Origin: a virus
Strand: one strand, 5' to 3'
DNA length: 64,000 nt
Virus record (IMG/VR): IMGVR_UViG_3300007770_001284
Span: 186,001-250,000 of that record
The notes under the pieces are model-generated. The model saw nothing but the letters and a program-made list of their open reading frames with translations, made no database searches and had not been told where the DNA came from. Position numbers and translations under genes: made by a program. Each line of letters opens with the position of its first letter. The stretch's first letter is position 1. Shown in pieces: positions 50,903 to 58,425 of this stretch.

Positions 50903-51368
50903 GTATATAAGAGAGATCTTGACCGAAGACGCTGACTCTTCTGGAGTCACTATCAGAGTACAAAATTATGGAAATGGAGTCGCAGCTGCTATAATGATGA
51001 GCGGAATGAGAATAGGCTCAGCTACAGCTCGCGAAGTTCTTAAGTACGAGCACTGTACAGAAGATGTAGAGAAACTCAAAGCTCAGGGTTATGATTACGA
51101 TAATCCGAAATTTCCGACCCTGGGGCCGACGCTATATGCGATAGGAGAATCTCATGTGGATGAAGCTTTTAGGGGATTTGGATACGGTAAGAAGTTATAC
51201 AAGGCAATAATTGAAGAGATTGGTAAGCATGTTGGTAATCGTGGTGCCTTTGTCGGCGCTGATGAGTGTGCAGCGGGTTCTACTTCCGGCACCGCGCAGC
51301 GAGTCTGGAAGTCGGTGGGTCGTGATTACCCATCATCTGGTAATGTAGTTTATGTGGGACCAAAATGA
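50886..51368 (+). CDS. Cargo: targeting helix plus GNAT acetyltransferase
   Basis: The 160-residue protein begins NPLREYIREILTE|D. The GNAT acetyl-CoA loop is FRGFGYGKKLYKAIIEE (near residue 100), preceded by SHVDEAFRG. This is the second acetyltransferase of the cargo cluster. Its start overlaps the previous gene's end. Confidence 0.78.
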   Translation: MNPLREYIREILTEDADSSGVTIRVQNYGNGVAAAIMMSGMRIGSATAREVLKYEHCTEDVEKLKAQGYDYDNPKFPTLGPTLYAIGESHVDEAFRGFGYGKKLYKAIIEEIGKHVGNRGAFVGADECAAGSTSGTAQRVWKSVGRDYPSSGNVVYVGPK

Positions 51369-52009
51369 ACCTGCTTCGCGAATATATCCGAGCTCTGCTC
51401 ACCGAAGCTGCCAAGACCGTGGAAGATCTTCCTGAGGGTGCTTTCGTGACAATACTAAAAAGGTACGGCGGTTCATCAGTGTTCGTATACATCGGCGATG
51501 AGAAGGGAAATCGGTGGAGGACTAGAGAGGAGCACGGGGAGAGGTATGATAATTCCATACACGCAGGAATAGAAATTGCCAAGCCAAGACCGTCAGAGAC
51601 CGGACCTTGTGGCGATGCATTCGTGGTGGAAGGTTCTGGAGCAACTCACGGTTGGGGTCCGTTAGTATATGATGTTGCAATTGAGTACGCATCGCTTGAC
51701 GGATCTGGCGGCTTAATTTCAGATAGAAGTTCGGTTTCTCCTTATGCTCGACGTGTATGGGAATACTATATGAACAACCGACCGGACGTCACAGCGCATC
51801 AATTAGATGACATGAAAGATACGCTAACTCCAGAATGGGAAGATAACTGCCAGCAGTGGATAGCCATGAAGACAACGGTACCAGCATTCACCGCAGAAAA
51901 ATCTGATGATACTCGCTGGGTTGATTCACCGCTCAGTAAGAGATACACGGCACCTCCCAAAACCATCGATGCGCTTCGTGCAGCTGGAAAACTGGTGGAG
52001 ATTGAATAA
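51365..52009 (+). CDS. Cargo: targeting helix plus conserved unknown domain
   Basis: The 214-residue protein begins NLLREYIRALLTE|A. The domain includes GPCGDAFVVEGSGATHGWGP, then LVYDVAIEYAS and VSPYARRVWEYYMNNRPDV, a regular alpha/beta pattern that looks conserved. I do not assign a function. Stop and next start share a TAATG. Confidence 0.6.
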   Translation: MNLLREYIRALLTEAAKTVEDLPEGAFVTILKRYGGSSVFVYIGDEKGNRWRTREEHGERYDNSIHAGIEIAKPRPSETGPCGDAFVVEGSGATHGWGPLVYDVAIEYASLDGSGGLISDRSSVSPYARRVWEYYMNNRPDVTAHQLDDMKDTLTPEWEDNCQQWIAMKTTVPAFTAEKSDDTRWVDSPLSKRYTAPPKTIDALRAAGKLVEIE

Positions 52010-52473
52010 TGAACCTTCTCCGTGAATACATAAGCGAGCTTTTGACAGAGATAAATCTTGGTCAGGGCTATGGGATAGAATATACAGCATTTGTTCTGGA
52101 CGACGCGTCACATCAGAAGCTAGCCGCTTTTGCTCCCGAAGGCTGGAAAGTCTTTGCTCATCACATGACGATTATTAATCCACCCAACCAGAAATTACGG
52201 TTACCGTCGCAATGGCTTGACCAAGACCTTTGCGTGAGAGTCGTGGGAATTGCACAATCGGCTCAGGTCATGACTGCGCTAGTTGATCTGGAAGGATTAC
52301 CTCTTCCGATGAAGGGACCAGAATATCCTCACATCACTATTGCTACGAATCCAGCAGAGGGTGGCAAGCCTGCGATGTCTAATTGGAAGTTTAAGCCAGT
52401 TATCGATAAGCATAATTTTGAGGCTATTACCTCAATCGTTGTGTGCGGCAGAATAGAGGAAATATTAAGGTGA
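52009..52473 (+). CDS. Cargo: targeting helix plus 2H phosphoesterase
   Basis: The 154-residue protein begins NLLREYISELLTE|I. The 2H fold is marked by two HxTI motifs, His52 (HMTI) and His108 (PHITIAT), that form the active site of cyclic phosphodiesterases and 2'-5' RNA ligase-type enzymes. Members cut 2'-3' cyclic phosphates or 2'-5' oligoadenylates and related signals. It could counter nucleotide-based defence or repair RNA; both are inference. Confidence 0.8.
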   Translation: MNLLREYISELLTEINLGQGYGIEYTAFVLDDASHQKLAAFAPEGWKVFAHHMTIINPPNQKLRLPSQWLDQDLCVRVVGIAQSAQVMTALVDLEGLPLPMKGPEYPHITIATNPAEGGKPAMSNWKFKPVIDKHNFEAITSIVVCGRIEEILR

Positions 52474-53144
52474 GCTTACTTCGCGAATACATCAGTGAGG
52501 TGCTGCAAGTGACTGCTCGAGTGCAACCCGAGTCCCAGATATTCTGTGACATGGACGGCGTTTTGGTAAATTTTGAAGATATGATTGTGAGATTTATCAA
52601 CGGTCTTTTGGGCGGTGGCATCTCTCCAGGGATTGAAATTACGAAGGGTTACGAGAAGAGGCTAGCAAAAGTACGCGGAGAGCTCGGTCCAGATTGGCGC
52701 GCAAAGGGTCGTCCTGATTTAGATATTAAGTCGGTTCGAAATTTTATGATGGGTGCTGTTGGAGCAAATCCTGGTCCTATATTTGCTGAGATGAAGCCAC
52801 ATGCTGACGCTCTGGAAAAACTTTGGCCATTTCTGACGGGGACTGGTCGGACTGTGAATATACTGACTGCTGAAATTAGGGCGAGAGAGGGAGCTGTTAT
52901 GACAACGGCCGAAGGGAAGGAATTGTGGATACACAGGTGGCTTAAGCCTCAACCTTCTCAAATTATTATGTCACCAGCCAAACAGAAAGCCAGGTATGCA
53001 ACGACCAACGGCATTCCCAACATACTTATTGATGATAAACTTACGACCGTCGACAGCTGGAATGCCGCCGGCGGAATTGGTATCTGGCATCTGCCGGGCG
53101 GAAGCGTAGACACTGTGGAACAGCTAAAGGAATTGGGCGTATGA
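52470..53144 (+). CDS. Cargo: targeting helix plus HAD phosphatase
   Basis: The 224-residue protein begins SLLREYISEVLQ. The HAD core has motif I CDMDGVLVNF with Asp27 and Asp29, and IPNILIDDKLTTVDSW as motif IV; residues between form a cap. It resembles 5'-nucleotidase-type HADs. A GTG start is used, right at the helix. The expected Glu after LLx is missing at the processing site, so cleavage is less certain. Confidence 0.78.
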   Translation: MSLLREYISEVLQVTARVQPESQIFCDMDGVLVNFEDMIVRFINGLLGGGISPGIEITKGYEKRLAKVRGELGPDWRAKGRPDLDIKSVRNFMMGAVGANPGPIFAEMKPHADALEKLWPFLTGTGRTVNILTAEIRAREGAVMTTAEGKELWIHRWLKPQPSQIIMSPAKQKARYATTNGIPNILIDDKLTTVDSWNAAGGIGIWHLPGGSVDTVEQLKELGV

Positions 53145-55264
53145 AAACTCAGTTGCACATATACGATTTTGATGCAACTCTTTTCATGAGCCCGATGCAT
53201 CCCGACGATTGGGAAGGTCACATCGGTCATTGGTACGATACGCTACAATCGTTGTCACCGCCCTGTGTAATCGATCCTCCCAATGATTTGTGGATAGGCA
53301 GCACAGTGTCTAGTGCACATAGCAGTATAGCCGACCCCAATGTATATGCGATTTTAATGACAGGTCGCACAAGAAAACCTGAATTAGTTGGTCGGATAGC
53401 AGAGCTTCTTGCTATGGGAGGGCTAACGTTTGAAGAGATCTTGCTTAAGCCCACTGGAGATGTTAGGACTCTGCCGTGGAAATCTTCAATGATTGAAAAG
53501 CTAGCTGAAAAATTGCCTGACTTACAAGAAGTACATATCTGGGAAGATAGAGCAGACCATCTACAGGCTTTTGTTAAGCTTGTAGAATCTATGGGACTCA
53601 CAGCGGTACCGCACTTTGTTAATGTTGTGCTCAATGCGCCCTGCGATTTAGGGAGTGTACAGCCCGACGTCGACCCTGGCGCTGTGATGGATCTCCCAGT
53701 GTTGAGTAAGCAGAATGAAAATTTAGTAAGACGATACATCAAGCTTTGTTTGGAAAAAACCGTCCGAAGCCAGAAAGACAAACGTGTCCTGTATCACATT
53801 AATCGCTTTCGTCCCGCTCGTCCCCAGCCGAAAATGTCGTATTTTCAAGAGTGGGACCCGGATGCAATTGACCCGGACACGCATGAAAGAACAGGCGACT
53901 ATGTAGACGTTCCAGGAACCGACAACTGGCAACGACACTGGCTTGATAGTCCAGTTAAGTCCGGCGTTTTCTTAACCCCCAACCCAATTGATATAGCGAT
54001 CAATCACGGTAGATCTGGTCACGTATACGCCTATAAAGTACCACAGTGGGTTATAGCTAAATCAGGTGGTTTACATCGATATGATCATGGTTCCGAAGTA
54101 CTAGTTCCTGAAGATGTCTGGAACGAGGCGGGTAAAGAGATCGAGTTCATGGGTAAGAGTATGGACAAGGAAGAGTTGTGGGATGAGATGATGCCTTCCC
54201 TGTATGGACGTGGCCACCACCGGCCAGCAACAAAACCATCCTGGATGTCCGGTGAAGAATTAAAGCAATGGAAAAAGGGTCAAAGTAAATTTAATCTCTC
54301 TGGCTTAAGAGCAACACGACATCCCGAAGATGTAATCAAAATGCTTACGTCAGATGAACAGCGAAAGGCGATTGAAGCGATTGAAGCGAAGAAAGAGGAT
54401 ATTCCTGGCTTTATTGAAAAAGGCCCAAGAGACAAAAAGGGAATTGTGGTTCCGCCATTTGGACAACTATTAGACAAGAAAGACGAAGAGCTCTTGGCTT
54501 TGCTGAACAAACACCTGAACGAAGATATATTACGTGGGTACGTGAGGGCTCTATTGATCGAAAAATCATTAACTGGCCGGAAGCTTGAGAAGGTCGCAAC
54601 ATTGATAGCTGATGAAGTTATCGAATATCTTTTAGATGAAGACCTCAGGGGTGCGTTTGCGGCACAGGGTCCGCTTGGGTTTCAAGTAGAAGTTGAGTTA
54701 CCAGAAGCAGTGTTGTGGCTGCGAAATGTGTATGTGAAAATGGAGCCAGCAGATATTTTTAACAGCGATGCAAGCTATGAATTTGATCTAGATGCGACTG
54801 ATGAGCAGCGAGAAGAATCAGATATTCGAATTAATCTTCAAATGCCAACAGACTACTCAGACGAAGAAGTAGAAAAGCTTAAAGTAGAAATTGAAGCTGA
54901 TATTCGCCACGAGCTAGAACATTCAGGACAGTCCACAGATGTCCTAATGGATGTACAGAGGAACGTCCCGGATTCTGAGATATGGAAATCCTTAGATCGT
55001 GCTGATTATTACTACACAAGTGAGGCTGAGGTGCCCTCATACGTGTCCAGCCTTGTTCTTAAATCTAAGAGGCATGAGTCGCATGCAGCGGATGAAATTG
55101 ATGAAGACCTCAATAAGATCTACGCTACAGGACTAAGCAAGGGCTACTCTGAAGAAGAGTTGTCCCCCCTGATGACAAAGATTAGAGACACTTGGCAGTA
55201 TTATTTAATGTCTCGGTGGCCTGAGCAAGAATGGCCGATTGAATTTAGGCCAGAAAATGGGTAA
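53141..55264 (+). CDS. Cargo polyprotein: Swiss-Army-Knife HAD, ADP-ribosyltransferase-like domain and HExxH protease
   Basis: The 707-residue protein has three parts. Residues 1-165 match the HAD domain of Swiss-Army-Knife RNA-repair proteins (Asp9/Asp11 in IYDFDATLFMSP, then LMTGRTRKPE and HIWEDRADHL). A motif LVRRYIKLCLE|K (195-205) leads to a domain with LYHINRFRP, GVFLTPNPIDIA, YAYKVP and GGLHRYDHGSEVL, resembling ADP-ribosyltransferase folds. A motif LRGYVRALLIE|K (464-474) leads to a metalloprotease with HELEH (590-594) and Glu628/Glu630, related to the protein at 5.7 kb. This is the largest multi-domain protein of the cluster. Confidence 0.75.
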   Translation: MKTQLHIYDFDATLFMSPMHPDDWEGHIGHWYDTLQSLSPPCVIDPPNDLWIGSTVSSAHSSIADPNVYAILMTGRTRKPELVGRIAELLAMGGLTFEEILLKPTGDVRTLPWKSSMIEKLAEKLPDLQEVHIWEDRADHLQAFVKLVESMGLTAVPHFVNVVLNAPCDLGSVQPDVDPGAVMDLPVLSKQNENLVRRYIKLCLEKTVRSQKDKRVLYHINRFRPARPQPKMSYFQEWDPDAIDPDTHERTGDYVDVPGTDNWQRHWLDSPVKSGVFLTPNPIDIAINHGRSGHVYAYKVPQWVIAKSGGLHRYDHGSEVLVPEDVWNEAGKEIEFMGKSMDKEELWDEMMPSLYGRGHHRPATKPSWMSGEELKQWKKGQSKFNLSGLRATRHPEDVIKMLTSDEQRKAIEAIEAKKEDIPGFIEKGPRDKKGIVVPPFGQLLDKKDEELLALLNKHLNEDILRGYVRALLIEKSLTGRKLEKVATLIADEVIEYLLDEDLRGAFAAQGPLGFQVEVELPEAVLWLRNVYVKMEPADIFNSDASYEFDLDATDEQREESDIRINLQMPTDYSDEEVEKLKVEIEADIRHELEHSGQSTDVLMDVQRNVPDSEIWKSLDRADYYYTSEAEVPSYVSSLVLKSKRHESHAADEIDEDLNKIYATGLSKGYSEEELSPLMTKIRDTWQYYLMSRWPEQEWPIEFRPENG
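53723..53755 (+). other. Internal targeting/cleavage motif
   Basis: Encodes LVRRYIKLCLE (residues 195-205), between the HAD and ADP-ribosyltransferase-like domains. Confidence 0.5.
54530..54562 (+). other. Internal targeting/cleavage motif
   Basis: Encodes LRGYVRALLIE (residues 464-474); predicted cut LLIE|K before the HExxH domain. Confidence 0.6.
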
Positions 55265-56075
55265 CTTCGAAAAATTTAAGGTGCTTGGGTATATCCGTCC
55301 AGCTGAGGTATTTTTTACGTTAGGCGAATGGCGTACCGTTGTGGAAGAATTAATAGAGCTTCAGTCCCGTGGATTCGACACGAGGTCAGGTAAAATCAGC
55401 TGTAAACATATGTCTTTTTGCACACAAGAAGATATGGATCGATTCGTACAACTTATTGCAAAATTCTGGGGCTATCAGCTCACAGTAGAGGTGGATAGAT
55501 ATGACCTCCTGACAAGCAAAAATGTTCTTGATTTCATAGAGGACTTCGTGAACCATCGCTTTTGGGGGTTCGAGAATGAATTTAGCCATTACTTCCCAGA
55601 CGTCTCTAAATTGAAGTTTGCATACTTTTATTCTCGTGGGGATATCGAACCATATGTGATGTTGGACGATGAATACACGACGCAGCTTTATGGTACCCTG
55701 GAAAATCCAGCAGATCTATGGCACTTTACAAGCCCGGATGGGTTAGATCGTTTGTCCCGCGCGATAGAAGCTGGAGAGCAATTTGATATTTCAACTTTCA
55801 CTGTAGCTGAGCGGATGTTTTTCAGAAAGACTTCCACTCTTACTGTTAGGTTAGTAGGAAATGTAAGGGCTGCGTTCCGTAGCGATATAAAGTCTTTGGC
55901 TCTGGATAACGGCAGACGAGCGTGCAACATGTATCGCCTTGAGTATCCCGGTAGGGCAGCGAATAATATTTGCTATGATTTAGACAAGTGCTTAGATCCA
56001 GAGGGCGTACAGACTGGATTATGGAATGAGTATATTGCAACGCCGCTCGAGATTATAAGCGTCGAATCATCTTAA
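55257..56075 (+). CDS. Hypothetical conserved protein
   Basis: The 272-residue protein has no targeting helix. It has a two-part layout with VLGYIRPAEVFFTLGEWRTV at the start and, near the end, GRRACNMYRLEYPG and GLWNEYIATPLEI. The pattern looks conserved, but I cannot assign a family. It overlaps the polyprotein stop by eight bases and the opposing protease gene by nine. Confidence 0.6.
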   Translation: MGNFEKFKVLGYIRPAEVFFTLGEWRTVVEELIELQSRGFDTRSGKISCKHMSFCTQEDMDRFVQLIAKFWGYQLTVEVDRYDLLTSKNVLDFIEDFVNHRFWGFENEFSHYFPDVSKLKFAYFYSRGDIEPYVMLDDEYTTQLYGTLENPADLWHFTSPDGLDRLSRAIEAGEQFDISTFTVAERMFFRKTSTLTVRLVGNVRAAFRSDIKSLALDNGRRACNMYRLEYPGRAANNICYDLDKCLDPEGVQTGLWNEYIATPLEIISVESS

Positions 56076-56795
56076 GGCATGTCGGATTCTGGCAACGTGA
56101 TCAGCGCTCAGTTCATGCATATAAACAAGGTCTTCTAGTACCTGCCTCGTTTCATCGTATTCCTGTACACCGACCGCAACGACTATACCCACGATGTCTC
56201 CTTGAGCATTGAACACGCCGCTACCAGAGTAGCCGAACCAAATAAACCCATGCAGCAGAACAGCCCTATATCCGTCTTCATAACCTGTAACATATGCTCT
56301 TGTTGTTAACATGTCGTAGCTAGCCGGATAACCGCTGTATACCACTTCGTCTCCGACGCTTAATTGACGATTATGCCTGGAAACATTAACTGCTTTTCTA
56401 GAGTTCAATCTCGGTATTTTCAACAATGCGATGTCATGAGTTTCTGATTTCCATATTACTTGACCAACGACTTTCTCTGCTCCGGTTGAAACATAAAAAA
56501 TATTAGAATCATCGACAACATGTCGAGCAGTTAGAACAGCGTAGTGGTCGTTGTGCTTGATATACGTTCCCGATCCATGTCCGCCGCTTAAGCCTTGAAC
56601 AGCTACAGAGCTGTGACGGCTTGTTCTTTCGTTCATTCGAGTTGAGGACACCGTCTGGATAATTGCGGGACGGGGAGATGTTGTGTTTGCGATTACTTTT
56701 GGTGCTTCTGCGTGCACTTTCGGTGTGTTGAAAAATGTAATGCAAAAAACTGCAGATACAGACAGAAAAATTGCTATGAAAAATGTTCTTGTCAT
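56067..56795 (-). CDS. Secreted trypsin-like serine protease
   Basis: The 242-residue protein has a signal peptide (FFIAIFLSVSAVFCITFF, probable cut after VHAEA) and a trypsin/HtrA-type catalytic triad: His92 (LTARHVV), Asp121 (THDIALLKI) and Ser190 (FGYSGSGV). There is no PDZ domain. It should act in the periplasm or outside. It is the only minus-strand gene in this part, converging on the preceding gene; on its upstream side TATAGT and a weak CTGTAA may form its promoter. Confidence 0.85.
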   Translation of the reverse strand: MTRTFFIAIFLSVSAVFCITFFNTPKVHAEAPKVIANTTSPRPAIIQTVSSTRMNERTSRHSSVAVQGLSGGHGSGTYIKHNDHYAVLTARHVVDDSNIFYVSTGAEKVVGQVIWKSETHDIALLKIPRLNSRKAVNVSRHNRQLSVGDEVVYSGYPASYDMLTTRAYVTGYEDGYRAVLLHGFIWFGYSGSGVFNAQGDIVGIVVAVGVQEYDETRQVLEDLVYMHELSADHVARIRHALR

Positions 56796-56859
56796 AATTG
56801 CCCTGTTAATAACTATAGATTTGGGGGGTATATTTACAGTTGGTTGAAAGGGTAGTATT

Positions 56860-57270
56860 ATGACAACTTCTGGTAAGAGCTGTGGCCCAATTTTTATTGA
56901 AAATTCTAGGGTGCCAGTGTGTCTTTCTGCTTTTTCTCCAATCGATATTCACGCTATCAACTTAGTTTTTTTTGTATTTTGTAGAACCGAGATGAGCGAC
57001 CAAACAAAGCAACACGAAACGATCCATTTCAAGCAGTGGCTAGAATTATTGATCGTTGGATTCGGTGTTCTTTACGTCGCTTTCTATCTTTGGTTTCGTC
57101 TGGTTAAACGATTAGATGGACCCGCTGCATATCGCGCTATTCCGTTCGAACGCGAAGCGTATGCACATCAAGGGACTGTCTCGTATCTTTCTGAAAGAAA
57201 AATGTACGCATGGACGAAATATATTCGTTCGAATTTACCAGGAGATACCGGAGATGCTCAAGAAACATGA
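56860..57270 (+). CDS. Hypothetical single-pass membrane protein
   Basis: The 136-residue frame contains one clear transmembrane helix (LELLIVGFGVLYVAFYLWF). The true start may be the internal ATG at 56992, which would give a 92-residue protein starting MSDQTKQHETI. The first start has AAAGGG upstream. The C-terminal half (YLSERKMYAWTKYIRSNLPG) should be in the cytoplasm or periplasm. No family recognised. Confidence 0.5.
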   Translation: MTTSGKSCGPIFIENSRVPVCLSAFSPIDIHAINLVFFVFCRTEMSDQTKQHETIHFKQWLELLIVGFGVLYVAFYLWFRLVKRLDGPAAYRAIPFEREAYAHQGTVSYLSERKMYAWTKYIRSNLPGDTGDAQET

Positions 57271-57439
57271 TCTTGTGATATGTCTAGAGACGGGTGAGAT
57301 GGGGGAAATATTAGCTGTTTTTTCGATTTCACGAATTCGTGTGAGGTTCCCCTCGGGCGAGTGTATTCTATGTACAGAAGATGTAATGACAGTTGAAGGA
57401 GAAAATGATGATACCGTGCCACCACCTTACGAAAAGTAA
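57254..57439 (+). CDS. Small KOW/SH3-like protein
   Basis: The 61-residue protein has alternating strands (DLVICLETGEMGEILAVFSI, IRVRFPSGECILC) of a small barrel. GGAG before this ATG supports the start over a longer reading that runs into the previous gene. The function is unknown. Confidence 0.5.
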   Translation: MLKKHDLVICLETGEMGEILAVFSISRIRVRFPSGECILCTEDVMTVEGENDDTVPPPYEK

Positions 57440-57440
57440 C

Positions 57441-57635
57441 ATGACGTATTCTCAGCATTTTAAGAGAGCTGGCTCCTTTGCTGTGTCGTGTATGTTGATG
57501 TCAGTTGTCTGCGGCATCCATGCAGTTTTGCCGTGGTTTTTTACCGAAACTTTCTCTGATTTTGTTATAAAATTAGCACGTAAGTTTAACGAAGAGAGAG
57601 TTCAACATAATGAAAAATTTGAAGGTTGGTTCTAA
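57441..57635 (+). CDS. Small membrane protein, DUF6356-like
   Basis: The 64-residue protein has one or two hydrophobic stretches (FAVSCMLMSVVCGIHAVLPWFF) followed by TFSDFVIKLARKFNEER. The pattern HFxxAxSF...HAVLPxxF...S..V..L matches small DUF6356-type membrane proteins. Its role is unknown. Confidence 0.6.
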   Translation: MTYSQHFKRAGSFAVSCMLMSVVCGIHAVLPWFFTETFSDFVIKLARKFNEERVQHNEKFEGWF

Positions 57636-57813
57636 AGTATACCACTTTATGCAGATGAGCAGGGTCGGCACTGTTATTCGTATTGAGAAAGTACCGATGC
57701 CGTTTATGACAACAGAGGGATCGATGTCTGGTCTTACAAAGATTATCGTGAAATTTGATGATAATACTGAAGAGTCATTTTCTCCCGAAGATTTGATGCG
57801 AGCAGATATCTGA
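57610..57813 (+). CDS. Small barrel protein
   Basis: The 67-residue protein starts KVGSKVYHFMQMSRVGTVIR and reads as a small SH3/KOW-type barrel with an acidic end. It overlaps the previous gene. The function is unknown. Confidence 0.55.
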   Translation: MKNLKVGSKVYHFMQMSRVGTVIRIEKVPMPFMTTEGSMSGLTKIIVKFDDNTEESFSPEDLMRADI

Positions 57814-57816
57814 TTA

Positions 57817-57845
57817 GTGTAAATTCACTCCCTACCTGGTATAAT
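57817..57845 (+). promoter_or_regulatory. Promoter, GTGTAA-17-TATAAT
   Basis: GTGTAAAT, then CCTGG directly before TATAAT; a strong AGGAGG ribosome site follows at 57855. It resembles the promoter at 30.5 kb and drives the small membrane gene and the tRNA/TilS genes. Confidence 0.7.
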
Positions 57846-57865
57846 AAAATTAATAGGAGGGTGAA

Positions 57866-58027
57866 ATGCTGCTTTTTCTGATCTTTCTCATTGGTCTGTT
57901 TACCGGTGATTTTGCTTGGGCTTTTAAGGTTGCAGGAGCGTATATTCTTGCCCTTCTGATTGTAGAACTATTCTTTTGGATGATGGTTTTTGGTATATTT
58001 GGAATGCTGTACGTGGTGTTTTTATAG
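57866..58027 (+). CDS. Small two-helix membrane protein
   Basis: The 53-residue frame (starting MLLFLIFLIGLFTGD) is almost entirely hydrophobic with two membrane helices and a perfect AGGAGG ribosome site. The reverse frame of the same region is a mirror and is rejected. The function is unknown. Confidence 0.65.
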   Translation: MLLFLIFLIGLFTGDFAWAFKVAGAYILALLIVELFFWMMVFGIFGMLYVVFL

Positions 58028-58035
58028 GGTGCTGG

Positions 58036-58350
58036 ATGTATGTAAGAGATGCAAACGTTGGTGATGTGATTCGTGTTGTCGGTGATAATAAGGGTGTTCG
58101 ACAAAGCATTTTTCGTATATCACAAGAAGAAAGAGACGAAGCGCGTAAGCATGGTTTTATGATTGGATTTGTTCGTCATTTCTGGAAAGGTAATCCTGAC
58201 AAGCCATATGACATGGTATATCTTGGTCCAGTAAGCACAAGGATTCCCGTGGCTGGCCTTTTTAAACATCATTTATTTTTGACTCCAGATGGTACGTACG
58301 GGATAGAGGGATATGACTTTCGATATTTGGAGAAAATTACAGGGCGATAG
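58036..58350 (+). CDS. Hypothetical protein ending inside a tRNA gene
   Basis: The 104-residue protein has barrel-like strands (DANVGDVIRVVGDN) and mixed content. An ATG with AGGG upstream is preferred to an earlier start within the previous gene. Its last codons and stop (TAG) lie inside the following tRNA. The function is unknown. Confidence 0.6.
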   Translation: MYVRDANVGDVIRVVGDNKGVRQSIFRISQEERDEARKHGFMIGFVRHFWKGNPDKPYDMVYLGPVSTRIPVAGLFKHHLFLTPDGTYGIEGYDFRYLEKITGR

Positions 58351-58418
58351 CTCAATTTGGTCAGAGCAACGGTCTCATAAACCGTGGGTTCCGGGTTCAA
58401 GTCCCGGTCGCCCTACCA
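58341..58418 (+). tRNA. tRNA with anticodon CAT (Met or lysidine-type Ile)
   Basis: A perfect seven-base acceptor (AGGGCGA with TCGCCCT), D-arm GCTC/GAGC, anticodon loop CTCATAA and T-arm TTCAAGT are all present, with encoded CCA. The anticodon CAT decodes AUG unless its C34 is changed to lysidine, when it becomes an AUA-reading tRNA-Ile. The gene for tRNA-Ile lysidine synthetase follows eight bases later, favouring Ile. The loop alone does not distinguish the two. Confidence 0.92.
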
Positions 58419-58425
58419 CTTAAAA

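Noticed and set aside
53227-53781. Minus-strand frame of 184 residues
   Set aside because: Opposite the Swiss-Army-Knife HAD domain; Ser/Leu-rich shadow.
57850-58104. Minus-strand frame opposite the small membrane gene
   Set aside because: The plus strand has a perfect AGGAGG site, a promoter and a hydrophobic product; the reverse frame has none.
58384-58425. N-terminal extension of TilS starting inside the tRNA
   Set aside because: The extra 14 codons are tRNA sequence; the ATG after the tRNA is the better start.
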